A stretch of DNA of 64,000 nt from Bacteroidales bacterium (GCA_015061055.1 SUXH01000011.1:20323-84322), one strand, 5' to 3'. Counted from the first letter of the stretch, positions 43,781-54,112 are shown. Notes: a model not told the origin generated them from the letters alone. Numbers and translations: made by a program.

Positions 43781-44932
43781 TTATTTAGAGTAAATTATTG
43801 ATGGTAGTGCTCGCAAGTTGTAGCGTGATGCCATAATTTCGCCATATGCTCCGGCTGTGCGCAGAGCGAGTAAATCACCTCGCTTGGTTATCGGCAGAAC
43901 TTCGTTCTCCCCAAAACAGTCACTTGATTCACAAATTGGTCCAACAACATCATATACTTCAGTATCTTTCTCGGTAGATGTGATGTTTTCGATTTTGTGA
44001 TGTGCTTGGTAAAGGGCAGGGCGAATGAGGTCGGTCATACCTGCATCGGTGATGATAAATTGCTTAGCTGTTCCTTTCTTAACGTATGTTACTCGAGTTA
44101 TTAGAGAACCACATTGAGCCACTATTGCACGACCAAGTTCGAAATGTACCTCTTGGTTATCGTATAATTTGAGATTGTTTTTAAATACATCAAAATATGC
44201 TTTGAAATCAGGAATTGGGTTCTCATCCGGATTGTCATAGTCGACACCATATCCACCACCTACATTAATAATTTTGAGATTGAAGCCCATAGAACGAACC
44301 TTTTCTTGCAATTCATTGATTTTTTCGCAAAGAATCTTGAATGGTTCAAGAATTGTGATTTGTGAACCGATATGGAAATGAAGACCTACAACATTGATGT
44401 TTTTAAGTTGTTTTGCATAAAGTAGTACATCTGCTAATTGCTCAAGATTGATGCCAAATTTGTTTTCACTCAATCCGGTAGTAATATATTTGTGAGTGTG
44501 TGCATCAACATTAGGATTTACACGAAATGCAATGTCGGCAATTTTTCCTTTTTGTTGAGCTAATTCATTAATTGCTTCAAGTTCCGGAATTGATTCTACA
44601 TTGAAACATAGAATGTTGGCATCAAGAGCCAGATTAATTTCTCGATCAGTCTTACCTACACCTGCAAATACGATTTTGTTACTTTCGAAACCGGCATTGA
44701 TAGAGGCTGCAACCTCACCACCACTTACACAATCAACCCCAAGCCCCGCAGCGTTAATAGTGCGTAGAATACGATCGTTGGCATTGGCTTTCACAGCATA
44801 ATGTACGTGAAAAGGATAATCGTTAGTGTATTCTTTTATGTTGTTGAGTGTTGCCTCAAGTAGCTCGAGGTCGTAATAGTAGAATGGGGTTTGCTCGTTG
44901 GCAAATCTATTTAAAGGAAACTGATTTAGCAT
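43781..44932 (-). CDS. lysA: Diaminopimelate decarboxylase
   Basis: 383 residues. It decarboxylates meso-diaminopimelate to lysine using pyridoxal phosphate. The PLP lysine is in HYAVKANAN (about residue 48), with GLGVDCVSGGE, HFHIGSQ and the dimer-completing CESSDCFGE near 340. Slightly short for the family (about 410) but all motifs are present. It is the last gene of the his-ftsE-lys operon, 15 nt after lysC. Confidence 0.96.
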   Translation of the reverse strand: MLNQFPLNRFANEQTPFYYYDLELLEATLNNIKEYTNDYPFHVHYAVKANANDRILRTINAAGLGVDCVSGGEVAASINAGFESNKIVFAGVGKTDREINLALDANILCFNVESIPELEAINELAQQKGKIADIAFRVNPNVDAHTHKYITTGLSENKFGINLEQLADVLLYAKQLKNINVVGLHFHIGSQITILEPFKILCEKINELQEKVRSMGFNLKIINVGGGYGVDYDNPDENPIPDFKAYFDVFKNNLKLYDNQEVHFELGRAIVAQCGSLITRVTYVKKGTAKQFIITDAGMTDLIRPALYQAHHKIENITSTEKDTEVYDVVGPICESSDCFGENEVLPITKRGDLLALRTAGAYGEIMASRYNLRALPSIIYSK

Positions 44933-44947
44933 ATTACAGATGAAATG

Positions 44948-46264
44948 TTAAGAGTTGAATAAATGTTGACTTAGAAGTCTGAGTGTGTTGATTTTATCGT
45001 CTTTGTGAACAAGAACTGATATATTATGGTTGCTTCCACCATAAGAAATCATTCTTACAGGGATTGTACGTATAGCATTGAGTACGTCGGCTTCAAATCC
45101 GCAATTTTGCCATTTCAAGTCGCCTACAACACAAATTATAACCATATCTTCATCGATTGATACGTCGCCCAACGCACTGAGTTCAGTTTTTATTTGTTCA
45201 AGATTTTTGGTGTTGTCGATAGTTACAGATACACCTACTTCGGAAGTCGTAATCATATCGATAGCAGTTTTGTTGTCTTCAAATATTTCAAAAACTCTCT
45301 TCAAGAATCCATGAGCGAGAAGCATTCTACTCGATTTGATCTTTAAAGATACAATGTTATCCTTAGCTGCAACAGCTTTAATCTTACCCGTCTCGGTAGA
45401 GTTGTGAATCAATGTTCCAAAAGCCTCGGGACAAAGAGTGTTGAGTAATCGAACAGGAATATTATGTTCTTGTGCCGGACGAACACAAGTGGGGTGTAAT
45501 ATTTTTGCTCCAAAATAAGCTAATTCGGCAGCTTCTTCAAAAGCAAGTTCATGAACAGGTTCGGTGTTCTCTACAAAACGAGGATCATTGTTGTGCATAC
45601 CATCGATGTCGGTCCAAATTTGAACTTCTTTAGCACCAATCATTGCTCCTATGATAGAAGCAGAGTAGTCGCTGCCGCCACGTTGCAAATTGTCGATATG
45701 TCCTTCTGGATTACGGCATATAAAACCTTGAGTGATATAAATCTCAGCATCAGAAGATGCTTTGAGAAGTGCCGATAAATTGGCTTTGATATAATTATAC
45801 TCGGGTTCGCCGTTTTCATCGATACGCATATAGTCGAGTGCAGGTAGAAGTACCGACTTTACACCTTGTGAAAGCAGATAGTAGTGCATAATGTTGGTTG
45901 ACATCAATTCCCCTTGGGCAAGAATTTCTTTTTCATATCTTTCGGAGAAATTACTCATGGTGTGAAGTCGAATAAAATCGAAAATCTCTTGAATCTTGTT
46001 CTTAGCTAAATTAAGATACACTTGGTCGTCAAACATTTCTTCGAGAGTGCGAGCATATTTCTGTTTGAGGCCTTCTATAATGCCATAGGCACCGTCGATA
46101 TCTTCATTGTGCAGACGTTCGGATATTTGAACGAGAGAATTTGTCGTCCCTGACATAGCCGATAGTACAATAATGTTTCTGCCTCGTTTAGTAATGAGTT
46201 CGGCGACATTTTTGATTCTTTGTGCCGACCCAACAGATGTACCGCCAAATTTTAATACTTTCAT
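44948..46264 (-). CDS. lysC: Aspartokinase, monofunctional
   Basis: 438 residues. It phosphorylates aspartate as the first step to lysine, threonine, methionine and diaminopimelate. KFGGTSVGSAQRI is the N-terminal nucleotide loop and QGFICR...LQRGGSDYSA the catalytic region; the C-terminal 150 residues form paired ACT domains for lysine or threonine feedback (VSVTIDNT). There is no homoserine dehydrogenase part. It lies between ftsE (27 nt) and lysA (15 nt). Confidence 0.96.
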   Translation of the reverse strand: MKVLKFGGTSVGSAQRIKNVAELITKRGRNIIVLSAMSGTTNSLVQISERLHNEDIDGAYGIIEGLKQKYARTLEEMFDDQVYLNLAKNKIQEIFDFIRLHTMSNFSERYEKEILAQGELMSTNIMHYYLLSQGVKSVLLPALDYMRIDENGEPEYNYIKANLSALLKASSDAEIYITQGFICRNPEGHIDNLQRGGSDYSASIIGAMIGAKEVQIWTDIDGMHNNDPRFVENTEPVHELAFEEAAELAYFGAKILHPTCVRPAQEHNIPVRLLNTLCPEAFGTLIHNSTETGKIKAVAAKDNIVSLKIKSSRMLLAHGFLKRVFEIFEDNKTAIDMITTSEVGVSVTIDNTKNLEQIKTELSALGDVSIDEDMVIICVVGDLKWQNCGFEADVLNAIRTIPVRMISYGGSNHNISVLVHKDDKINTLRLLSQHLFNS

Positions 46265-46291
46265 AAACTGTTGAGATATATGCGTATAAAA

Positions 46292-46960
46292 TTAATTGTT
46301 CATAATTACTTGTTTGTTTTCGCAACGAATCACCTTGCCCGGGTATTGGTCGATTAGATTCATATTGTGTGTTGCCATAATGACAGCCGTTCCATTTTCG
46401 GCAATTTCGTGTAACAAAGATACTATTTGAATACCTGTGTCAGGATCTAAATTACCTGTGGGCTCGTCGGCAAGAACCAAATCCGGTTTGTTGAGCAATG
46501 CTCGTGCAATGACAATACGTTGCTGTTCGCCTCCTGATAATTCATGAGGCATTTTATAAGATTTGTTTGACATTCCCACTTGTTGTAAAGCACTCTCAAT
46601 ACGTTCTTCTATTTCGTTTTTATCTTTCCAACCGGTGGCTTCAAGAACAAACTGCAGATTGTCGTAAACAGAACGATCGGTGAGCAACTGAAAATCTTGG
46701 AAAACGATTCCTATGCGTCGACGCAAGTAAGGTATATCTTTTTTCTTTATAGAAGTTAGATCGTAATCGAGTACAGATGCTTCCCCACTTGTAATAGGAA
46801 TTTCGCTATACATTGATTTCATCAGGCTGCTTTTCCCACTACCGACTCTTCCTATGAGATAGATAAATTCTCCGCTGTGTAAAGAAAAAGTTATGTTTTT
46901 GAGAACAACTAATTCTTTGCGATGAATTTCCACGTTCTTATAATCCACAATTTTTGTCAT
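46292..46960 (-). CDS. ftsE: Cell division ATP-binding protein FtsE
   Basis: 222 residues from [14 protein letters not shown]. The ABC motifs are Walker [11 protein letters not shown]-loop VFQDFQLL, signature LSGGEQQR and Walker B LVLADEP followed by [21 protein letters not shown] is typical of FtsE. With FtsX it activates peptidoglycan hydrolases at the septum. ftsX is not adjacent. I start at ATG 46960, overlapping the end of hisIE by 23 nt; an ATG at 47014 would extend far into hisIE. The location inside an amino-acid operon is notable. Confidence 0.9.
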   Translation of the reverse strand: MTKIVDYKNVEIHRKELVVLKNITFSLHSGEFIYLIGRVGSGKSSLMKSMYSEIPITSGEASVLDYDLTSIKKKDIPYLRRRIGIVFQDFQLLTDRSVYDNLQFVLEATGWKDKNEIEERIESALQQVGMSNKSYKMPHELSGGEQQRIVIARALLNKPDLVLADEPTGNLDPDTGIQIVSLLHEIAENGTAVIMATHNMNLIDQYPGKVIRCENKQVIMNN

Positions 46961-47567
46961 AGTCTTCTTTTTTCTTGTTGTGTCGATTGTAAAGCGCTTG
47001 TGCCAAATCTTCAATTCTCAAACCTTTCTCAGAGAGTAAAACGATAAGGTGGTAAAGCATATCGGCGGCTTCATAGACGAGTCGTCCGTTGGTTCCATTT
47101 GTTGCCTCTATTACAGTTTCGAGAGCTTCTTCGCCTACTTTTTGAGCTATGCGATTGATACCACTTTCAAATAGTGATGTGGTATAAGAGCCTTCGGGCA
47201 TATCTTTGTGTCGCTTGTCGATAAAATCTTGTAGAAACGATAAAAATTGTATTCCGTAAGAATTGTCGTCGTTGAAACATGTAGCTGTCCCAGTGTGGCA
47301 CACAGGACCTACGGGATTTACTTTGATGAGTAAGGTGTCGTGGTCGCAATCTTCATCGATTGACACAACATTAAGATAATTGCCACTTGTTTCTCCTTTG
47401 GTCCACAGACGCTGTTTTGTGCGACTAAAGAATGTAACTTTCTTAGTCTCGAGCGTTTTTTCGTATGCTTCAGGATTCATAAAACCAAGCATTAACACAT
47501 TCTTAGTGCCGGCATCTTGTATTATGGCGGGAATCAAACCTCCCATTTTTTCAAAATCGAGTGCCAT
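46938..47567 (-). CDS. hisIE: Bifunctional phosphoribosyl-AMP cyclohydrolase/phosphoribosyl-ATP pyrophosphatase
   Basis: 209 residues. The HisI half (1-105) has LMLGFMN, RTKQRLWTKGETSGN and the zinc cysteines CDHD and CHTGTATCF; the HisE half has the helical motif ESGINRIAQKVGEEALE and EAADMLYHL. It performs steps 2 and 3 of histidine synthesis. It begins 4 nt after hisF and overlaps ftsE. Confidence 0.96.
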   Translation of the reverse strand: MALDFEKMGGLIPAIIQDAGTKNVLMLGFMNPEAYEKTLETKKVTFFSRTKQRLWTKGETSGNYLNVVSIDEDCDHDTLLIKVNPVGPVCHTGTATCFNDDNSYGIQFLSFLQDFIDKRHKDMPEGSYTTSLFESGINRIAQKVGEEALETVIEATNGTNGRLVYEAADMLYHLIVLLSEKGLRIEDLAQALYNRHNKKKEDYDKNCGL

Positions 47568-47571
47568 CTTA

Positions 47572-48327
47572 TTATATTCTTACGTTTATATTATTCTGTC
47601 TTAAATATTCTTTTAAATCGCTGATGCTGATTTCGTTAAAATGAAATACACTTGCTGCAAGAGCTGCATCGGCTTTCCCAATAGTAAAAGCGTCTTTGAA
47701 ATGCTCCATAGTGCCACATCCTCCTGATGCAATGATCGGGATTGATAATCGGCTATTCAGCTCTGCGAGAGCTTCGCAAGCAAAGCCTTCTTTTACTCCA
47801 TCGTGATCCATACTTGTGAACAGTATCTCTCCGGCTCCGCGTTCTTGTGCTTCTATAGCCCAATCAAATAACTTTTTTTCTGTGGGGACACGACCTCCTT
47901 TGACATAACAAATCCATTCGTTGTTGTCGCAACGAGCATCAATAGCTACTACGCATACTTGACAACCAAAGTTGTTGGCAATATCGGTGATTAGTTGCGG
48001 ATTGCGGAGAGCAGATGAGTTGATGGACACTTTGTCGGCTCCGGCGTTAAGCAAGTTGCCTACATCTTGTACTGAGCCAATGCCTCCACCAACGGTAAAG
48101 GGAATATTTACGTTTTCGGCAACTCTACGCACGAGGTCGATAAACGTCTTACGTTCCTCATAGGATGCCGTTATGTCGAGATATACAAGCTCATCGGCTC
48201 CTGCTTGGCTATAAGCTCGACCTAATTCAACCGGATCGCCGGCGTTGCGAAAATTAACGAAATTAACCCCTTTTACGGTCATTCCGTCTTTTACATCAAG
48301 GCATGGAATTATTCGTTTAGCTAACAT
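47572..48327 (-). CDS. hisF: Imidazole glycerol phosphate synthase, cyclase subunit
   Basis: 251 residues, a (beta/alpha)8 barrel. [15 protein letters not shown] carries the first catalytic Asp (CLDV), and VVAIDAR near 130 the second, with two half-barrel phosphate sites (GGGIGS, ASGGCG). With HisH it forms imidazole glycerol phosphate and AICAR. It overlaps hisA by 7 nt. Confidence 0.97.
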   Translation of the reverse strand: MLAKRIIPCLDVKDGMTVKGVNFVNFRNAGDPVELGRAYSQAGADELVYLDITASYEERKTFIDLVRRVAENVNIPFTVGGGIGSVQDVGNLLNAGADKVSINSSALRNPQLITDIANNFGCQVCVVAIDARCDNNEWICYVKGGRVPTEKKLFDWAIEAQERGAGEILFTSMDHDGVKEGFACEALAELNSRLSIPIIASGGCGTMEHFKDAFTIGKADAALAASVFHFNEISISDLKEYLRQNNINVRI

Positions 48328-49055
48328 TTTCGTTTTAAATTTTCGTTTTCTAAGTCCTTGATAGAAATTCTTCCTTCATAGATAGCTTTACCGGCAATAA
48401 CGGCAGGCACATTTATTTCTTCGAGCTGTCTAATGTCGTCGATACCGGCTACACCGCCACTTGCTATAAGGTAAATTCCTTTACATTCATCTAAAATCTC
48501 GCTATAAAGGTCGATAGCAGTGCCTTGTAACATTCCGTCACGACTGATATCAGTACTTATTACTTGTGTGATGCCACATTCGAGATATGAATTGATGAAT
48601 GGTACTATGTGTAGGTTGCTATTGTCTATCCATCCATTAGTGGCAATCATTTTATCTTTGGCGTCGGCTCCAAGAATGATTTTATCGGCACCATATTGAG
48701 AAATCCATAATTTGAAAACCTCAGGATTCTTAACAGCGATACTTCCTCCCGTAATCATTGATGCCCCGCATTCAAATGCGATACGTGCATCATCATCACT
48801 TTTTATTCCACCTCCAAAGTCGATTATAAGATTAGTTGATGAAGCAATAGCTTCAAGAGTCTTATAATTGATTATATGGCTTGATTTTGCACCATCAAGG
48901 TCGACAAGATGCAAACGTCGGCATCCTGCATCTTCAAATGCTTTTGCGGTATCAACGGGTGTTTCGCTATAAATTTTCTTTTGTTCGTAATCCCCTTTGG
49001 AAAGGCGTACACATTTTCCGTCGATAATATCGATTGCAGGAATTATCTCAATCAT
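48321..49055 (-). CDS. hisA: ProFAR isomerase
   Basis: 244 residues. The HisA barrel begins [22 protein letters not shown], with the catalytic Asp in PAIDI, and has DFGGGIKSD and TDISRDGML. It isomerises the aminoaldose ProFAR to the ketose PRFAR in histidine synthesis. It overlaps hisH by 4 nt and hisF by 7 nt, so translation is probably coupled. Confidence 0.96.
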   Translation of the reverse strand: MIEIIPAIDIIDGKCVRLSKGDYEQKKIYSETPVDTAKAFEDAGCRRLHLVDLDGAKSSHIINYKTLEAIASSTNLIIDFGGGIKSDDDARIAFECGASMITGGSIAVKNPEVFKLWISQYGADKIILGADAKDKMIATNGWIDNSNLHIVPFINSYLECGITQVISTDISRDGMLQGTAIDLYSEILDECKGIYLIASGGVAGIDDIRQLEEINVPAVIAGKAIYEGRISIKDLENENLKRKC

Positions 49056-49642
49056 AGTTCAATGAAGTTTTTAAGAATCAATTCGCCAATATCACCGCTC
49101 TTCTCGGGGTGGAATTGTGTGGCATAAAAATTGTCGCAATTCAAGGCTGCGCTATATGTGTCGATATAATTGCACGTAGCGATGGTGTGCTTGCATACAG
49201 GAGCATAGTAGCTATGTACGAAGTATACGAACTTGCCATCCACTCCTTTAAGTATAGGGTTGTTGTTTGCCGAAATGGTATTCCATCCCATGTGAGGTAT
49301 TTTCATTTCGGGGAGATTGGTGTTGTTGAAGCGTTTTACGTCAACATCGAATATGCCCAAGCAATCAACATTTCCTTCTTCGGAGTGGCGACACATTAGC
49401 TGTTCTCCGATACAAATGCCCAAAACGGGCTGTTTAAGAGAAACAATAAGCTTATCCAATCCTTTTCCTTTAAGATAAGCCATAGCTGAAGATGCTTCAC
49501 CAACACCCGGAAATATAACTTTGTCGGCATTGCGAATAGTGTCGAAATCATCAGTTACAATAGCCTCAACGCCAATACGTTTCAGTGCATAAAGCACCGA
49601 AAAAATATTTCCAGCATTATATTTAATAATTGCAACGTTCAA
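49052..49642 (-). CDS. hisH: Imidazole glycerol phosphate synthase, glutaminase subunit
   Basis: 196 residues. The class I glutaminase triad is complete: LGICIGEQ (Cys77) and QFHPEKSG (His178, Glu180). It supplies ammonia to HisF. It is the first gene of the operon hisH-hisA-hisF-hisIE-ftsE-lysC-lysA, behind a consensus promoter. hisG, hisD, hisC and hisB are not in the window. Its intact triad contrasts with the degraded glutaminase domain of the guaA product in this same window. Confidence 0.96.
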   Translation of the reverse strand: MNVAIIKYNAGNIFSVLYALKRIGVEAIVTDDFDTIRNADKVIFPGVGEASSAMAYLKGKGLDKLIVSLKQPVLGICIGEQLMCRHSEEGNVDCLGIFDVDVKRFNNTNLPEMKIPHMGWNTISANNNPILKGVDGKFVYFVHSYYAPVCKHTIATCNYIDTYSAALNCDNFYATQFHPEKSGDIGELILKNFIEL

Positions 49643-49677
49643 TTCGGTAGAAATTATGTAGATATTATATTATTGTG

Positions 49678-49708
49678 CAAAGATAGTGAATTGGAATGTT
49701 TGGTCAAA
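49678..49708 (-). promoter_or_regulatory. Promoter of the his-ftsE-lys operon
   Basis: On the minus strand TTTG (49708-49705), 19 nt spacer, TATCTTTG (49685-49678); leader about 30 nt. No leader peptide rich in histidine was seen. Confidence 0.75.
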
Positions 49709-49773
49709 CAAAATGATTCCCGAAATGCTCTTTTTGTGTTATTATGTAGCAAATATTCACTATTTCAATGGTG

Positions 49774-50577
49774 CTATTTCAGTTTTAGTCGTTTTAATGT
49801 AGCAAGTTGTTTACCATTTCCATCGAGCAAAGCTATTTCTTCATTGTCAATTTCTTTGCAGAATTGTGTTTCCTCGAGAGCAACGAGGAGAGCCGTCTCA
49901 ATGTATATATCACGGCACATCTTTCGAGTTGATATGAGTTCTTGGAATTCCACACCCCAATCTTTGTATGGATCGATAAACAAAGTGCCATTGAATAAGT
50001 TGCAACCGCTATTTCCATGAATTCTCATTTCTTGTACATCGATAACAATATGTACGTTGTTGGCTGTTATGTTTTCGTTGTTGATAGAACTAACAGTCCA
50101 TGCTCCATTGATGAAATTTATGTTTTGGCTTTTCAATTGAAATAAGTTTTGTCCTTTAGCATTATGTAAAGTGAGATGCTTAATGCCATCTTTTACAGAA
50201 AAGTCGAATGAGGATACCTCATTGAGTGCTTTCATAATGTTACGTTCCGATGTTTCATTATGGCATTCCATCATTGTAGAAATGATGTCGGTGAATTGTA
50301 TATTATTTGTTTTGGAAATATGAAATTTTCCATTGATAAAGTTGCAACCATTATTGCCATAAAAGGTGCTGTCGCTGAAATTGAACAATAAAAAAGCACG
50401 TTCTCGAGAGCTGATGTCTTTACCTTTCAATGTAAGCATATTCCATTCTCCATCAAATTCGCGAGCTAAAGTTGAGGCATCAAAACCTATGGTTAGGGAT
50501 TTATTTGTGTCGTTAGCTATAGAACAAATATTTAATGCAATGAACCAATATGCTATAGTTATATATAGTTTTTTCAT
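49774..50577 (-). CDS. Exported protein with two META/HslJ-like domains
   Basis: 267 residues with a signal peptide (about 1-21). Two META-type units are seen: the first has GNNGCNFINGKF and TMMECHN, the second GNSGCNLFNGTLF and STRKMCRD. The paired cysteines in each (GC-N and M-C) probably form disulphides. META/HslJ proteins are envelope proteins linked to stress resistance with unclear biochemistry. No promoter was found directly upstream. It stands alone between hisH and the SGNH esterase. Confidence 0.85.
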   Translation of the reverse strand: MKKLYITIAYWFIALNICSIANDTNKSLTIGFDASTLAREFDGEWNMLTLKGKDISSRERAFLLFNFSDSTFYGNNGCNFINGKFHISKTNNIQFTDIISTMMECHNETSERNIMKALNEVSSFDFSVKDGIKHLTLHNAKGQNLFQLKSQNINFINGAWTVSSINNENITANNVHIVIDVQEMRIHGNSGCNLFNGTLFIDPYKDWGVEFQELISTRKMCRDIYIETALLVALEETQFCKEIDNEEIALLDGNGKQLATLKRLKLK

Positions 50578-50668
50578 TTTTGATACAGATTGATAATAAA
50601 AACTTGGTAAAGTTACGAAAAAATATTGAATGCTAGGAATAAAGTGATATTAGATACATTTTTTTTAC

Positions 50669-50676
50669 TACTTTTG
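50669..50676 (+). promoter_or_regulatory. -7 box of the SGNH esterase gene
   Basis: TACTTTTG, 24 nt before ATG 50700. Confidence 0.5.
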
Positions 50677-50699
50677 TGAAAATTTTAAATAATTATGAA

Positions 50700-51782
50700 A
50701 TGAAAAAGATTGTATTATTTTTGTGTGCGTCGTTGTGGGCAATGAGTTTTATGTCGGCAAATGATATGGTGTATTATGATGCTACAAAATTCCCACTTTA
50801 TGGTTCGGCAGTGAAAAATGATAGTGTAACATTTACTCGTCTTCCTGATTCTCTTAAGACAAAAATCCGTAAAGAACTATATGATTTGGGAACAAATACA
50901 GCCGGTTTGTTTATTCGTTTTTCTTCGAATGCGAGGAAGATGAAGGTGAAGTGGAATTCGACTTATAATGTAGAAATGAATCATATGGCTCCATCGGGTA
51001 TACGTGGATTTGATGTGTATGCGTTGATGGAAAATGGGAAGTGGGAGTTTGTGAGTCCTGCTCGTCCGGTAGTAAATAAAAAATCATGTAAAGCAACGGT
51101 ATTTAGTGATATGAAACCGGGAATGCGAGAATATATGATGTTCTTCCCTCTGTATGATGGCGCAGATAGTTTATATATCGGAGTGGATTCGGCTGCGGTA
51201 ATAGAAATGCCTAAGGTGGATTTGCCAAAGCGTGAAAAACCGATTGTCGTATATGGTACAAGTATCACACAAGGAGCTTGTGCTTCACGTCCGGGTATGT
51301 GTTATACAAGTATGCTTGTACGTGATTTGAATCGAGAAGTATATAATTTGGGATTCAGTGGTAATGGACGCTTAGACCTTGAGGTTGCAGAAGTAATGGC
51401 CTCGATTGATGCCGGATTGTATGTTATGGATTGTTTGCCTAATAATAAGGTTGGAGAATTGAAGAAAAATATTGATCCATTTGTGCAATATTTGCGTGCG
51501 CGTCGTCCTAATGTGCCAATTCTTTTTGTTGAATCGCCAATGTTCCCGGGATATTTGTTTGATATGAAGGAAGAAGGAACGTTGAAGGAGAAAAATGCTG
51601 CGCTACGTGAATATTACGATAAACTTAAAGAACTGGGTGTGAATAATATATATTATTTTGAAACAAAAGATATTTTGACCGAAGATCGAGAAGGAACGGT
51701 AGACGGATATCATTTTACCGATCTTGGATTTTATCGATTTGAGAAAAATATTCTTCCTGTGATTGAGGCATTGATTAAGTAG
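50700..51782 (+). CDS. Exported SGNH-type esterase with N-terminal beta-sandwich domain
   Basis: 360 residues from MKKIVLFLCASLWAMSF (signal peptide, cleavage near MSANDM). An N-terminal beta-sandwich of about 150 residues, as in SsfX3-like esterases, precedes the SGNH domain: VVYGTSITQG (catalytic Ser in block I), GFSGNG (block II), and DGYHFTDLG (Asp-His, block V). Such enzymes deacetylate polysaccharides or small esters. I reject the GTG at 50676 because it lies inside the -7 box. Single-gene unit. Confidence 0.87.
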   Translation: MKKIVLFLCASLWAMSFMSANDMVYYDATKFPLYGSAVKNDSVTFTRLPDSLKTKIRKELYDLGTNTAGLFIRFSSNARKMKVKWNSTYNVEMNHMAPSGIRGFDVYALMENGKWEFVSPARPVVNKKSCKATVFSDMKPGMREYMMFFPLYDGADSLYIGVDSAAVIEMPKVDLPKREKPIVVYGTSITQGACASRPGMCYTSMLVRDLNREVYNLGFSGNGRLDLEVAEVMASIDAGLYVMDCLPNNKVGELKKNIDPFVQYLRARRPNVPILFVESPMFPGYLFDMKEEGTLKEKNAALREYYDKLKELGVNNIYYFETKDILTEDREGTVDGYHFTDLGFYRFEKNILPVIEALIK

Positions 51783-51802
51783 CCAAAATTAGGAATAGAT
51801 AT

Positions 51803-51834
51803 AATAAAGGTTCACTTCGAAGTGAACCTTTATT
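51803..51834. terminator. Bidirectional terminator between the SGNH and G1P dehydrogenase genes
   Basis: AATAAAGGTTCACTTC (51803-51818) and GAAGTGAACCTTTATT (51819-51834), a perfect 32-nt palindrome with a TTCG-type turn. Confidence 0.85.
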
Positions 51835-51851
51835 ATTAGTTATATATTGGA

Positions 51852-53189
51852 TTATTGGATTTCCCAGATGCCGTTTTTTCCAAAAAGAGCATCTAACCAT
51901 TGTTGCATATATCCGGTGCGAACAGCAAGATCAAGTACAGTAAATCGGCGACGTATGTATTGTGCACGAATGAATGATTCTTTTAGTTGTTCTCGGCTAA
52001 GACCAATCTGTTCAGGTTCGGTAGGAGCTCCAACTGCTTTTAAACGGCGTTTTACTTCATTGTAGGGTATGAGCTGTGATTTTAAGTCTTTCCTTATGAT
52101 ATCCCAGCGGTTTTTAAGTAGCTCCAACTGTTTTGCTAATGCTTGTCGTTCGATATATTTTGCTTTAATTTCGGTGTAACCGATGTTTGGAAAATCGGTA
52201 TCGGCAAACATTTTTAAGGCGCGTTCTTGGGCAACAGAAAGTGAGTCCCAATTAGCACAACATTTGTCGATGTCGAGAGAAGAGAAATCGGTTTTCAATA
52301 CTTCTTCGTAAAAAGCAGTAATGGCAAGCATTCCAATGCTTACTTGAAGCCCATGTGGCACGCTCTTTCCTTGGTTGGTGTGATGCTCCATATTCCAAAG
52401 ATGGCTGAATTGATGTTCTGCTCCCGAAGCAGGGCGGCTTGACTTAGCGTGTTGCATAGCAAATCCACTTAACATAAGCCCTTTAGTGAGCCGGGTAATA
52501 GCATCTTCATCTCCACGTGCAGCTCCTTCGGGATTAGCGAGAGCATCTTGTAGTCCATCTTGTACAATGCTCCATGATATAGGGTCGATTTTTTCTACGT
52601 CAAGGTGGTGAGCAAGTATCCAATCGGCACCTGCTGTGATTTTGGCAAATAAGTCGGCATATCCCGATGCGGTCATCCATTTAGGCTCTTGGCGTATAAT
52701 AGATATATCGGCAATCACTGCTTGTGGTGCAGGGCAGTTGAAGGTTTGTTTTGCTCCATTTGCAGTTATTGATGCTCCAAATGCTGTGTATCCATCCATT
52801 GATGCGGCTGTAGCTATGCACATATATCTTCTGCCGACGTTGTGTGATGATAACTTGACTAGATCGTTGATAGTTCCTGCTCCAACAGCAATTGGAATGG
52901 CATCGTTAGTCTTAAGGAAATCGGTCAATTGGTCAATAAATGAATATTCGGCATAAATGTCGGGTTGAGTGAAAATAAAGCAGGGAAGTGTGCGTACACC
53001 ACTATTTTTAAGGATGTATTCAATTTGTCGTCCTGCAATTTCGTAGGTATTGCTGTCGGTTACTACGATTGCGTTTTTATTGGGAAATTGTTTTTTGAAT
53101 ACTCGAGCTGTTTCCTTTATTGCATTATCTCGTAGAATCAGTTCTCGTGTCTCATCGGCAGCTTTTAGAGCTTGTTCTATTTGTGTCAT
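51852..53189 (-). CDS. egsA: sn-glycerol-1-phosphate dehydrogenase (AraM/EgsA-type)
   Basis: 445 residues of the iron-containing alcohol dehydrogenase/glycerol dehydrogenase superfamily. The NAD(P) region is GAGTINDLVKLSS, then ATAASMDGYTAFGASI; metal-binding residues are expected in ADLFAK (Asp), GAEHQFSHLWNM (His) and VPHG (His). It reduces dihydroxyacetone phosphate to sn-glycerol-1-phosphate, the stereochemistry known from archaeal lipids and from heptaprenylglyceryl phosphate in Bacillus. A glycerophosphodiesterase gene lies 5 nt upstream in the same operon, suggesting a shared glycerophosphate pathway. Confidence 0.87.
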   Translation of the reverse strand: MTQIEQALKAADETRELILRDNAIKETARVFKKQFPNKNAIVVTDSNTYEIAGRQIEYILKNSGVRTLPCFIFTQPDIYAEYSFIDQLTDFLKTNDAIPIAVGAGTINDLVKLSSHNVGRRYMCIATAASMDGYTAFGASITANGAKQTFNCPAPQAVIADISIIRQEPKWMTASGYADLFAKITAGADWILAHHLDVEKIDPISWSIVQDGLQDALANPEGAARGDEDAITRLTKGLMLSGFAMQHAKSSRPASGAEHQFSHLWNMEHHTNQGKSVPHGLQVSIGMLAITAFYEEVLKTDFSSLDIDKCCANWDSLSVAQERALKMFADTDFPNIGYTEIKAKYIERQALAKQLELLKNRWDIIRKDLKSQLIPYNEVKRRLKAVGAPTEPEQIGLSREQLKESFIRAQYIRRRFTVLDLAVRTGYMQQWLDALFGKNGIWEIQ

Positions 53190-53194
53190 TTTTT

Positions 53195-54112
53195 TTAATT
53201 ATTAGGGCTATTAGAATTTATGTAAACATTCCAAACTTCGGTAGGGATGTCGGATTCGATAATATCGGGATTGGTTGCTATCTCCATCTTATATTTTTTA
53301 GCGCGATCTTCGGCCGATTCCAGTTTGTCCCAAGTGGGAGCAAGGCTAATCATACAACGCACGCCATTTTTATGTAATTCATTGACAATCCATTCATTCT
53401 TCTCATTAATTGAGGTTCCTACGTAGGCTATCATATTTTCCCAAGGAACTCCGCTTATACAGATGTCGTGGTATTCTTTTAAATTGCGAGCAAATGCCGA
53501 CATAATAATATCGGGGAAACGATCATAATAATATCGTGCTTGCGCTCCTGTATGTACTGTTAATATAACGTGTTTCTCGGCATTATGTTTTCTTATAATA
53601 TCTACAATCATATTCATAGGTACATCTTTTTTGTCGAGATTAATTAGGGTTTTGCCTTTACTCCACACGATAGCTTCTTCAAGTGTAGGAATTCGATAAT
53701 CGGTTATATTACCATTGTAGTCTTTTAGACGTAACTGTTTTAGCTCATTCAAAGTGAAATCGCATACTTTACCTGAACCGGTGGTTGTTCGGTCGAGAGT
53801 GGCATCGTGCATAAGTACTATTACGCTGTCCTTAGTGAGGCGTGGGTCGATTTCAAAAATGGCAGAATGCTTACTGATTACATTTTCAAATCCTTCGATG
53901 CAGTTCTCGGGAAATCCGGTCATTCTTCCGCCTCGGTGTCCACTCATAATAATAGTGCCATCGTTTTTGTATTTGAAAAACTCTTTGAGTTCGGAAGATG
54001 AATCAAACTTAAGGGGGTAAATGGATTTTTCTTGAGCATTTATATGAAATATTTGCGAGAAAAAGATTATCGACAAATAAATCAGATTGTGAAAATTGAA
54101 AATAGTTCTCAT
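53195..54112 (-). CDS. Exported glycerophosphodiester phosphodiesterase
   Basis: 305 residues, signal peptide (cleavage near INAQEK). GDPD motifs: SGHRGGRMTGFPENC (His-Arg and Glu-Asn), FEIDPRLTKD and HDATLDRTT (catalytic His). It hydrolyses glycerophosphodiesters to glycerol phosphate and alcohol in the periplasm. It is the first gene of a two-gene operon with the G1P dehydrogenase 5 nt downstream. The His-Arg, Glu-Asn and His-Asp sets all look intact. Confidence 0.9.
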   Translation of the reverse strand: MRTIFNFHNLIYLSIIFFSQIFHINAQEKSIYPLKFDSSSELKEFFKYKNDGTIIMSGHRGGRMTGFPENCIEGFENVISKHSAIFEIDPRLTKDSVIVLMHDATLDRTTTGSGKVCDFTLNELKQLRLKDYNGNITDYRIPTLEEAIVWSKGKTLINLDKKDVPMNMIVDIIRKHNAEKHVILTVHTGAQARYYYDRFPDIIMSAFARNLKEYHDICISGVPWENMIAYVGTSINEKNEWIVNELHKNGVRCMISLAPTWDKLESAEDRAKKYKMEIATNPDIIESDIPTEVWNVYINSNSPNN

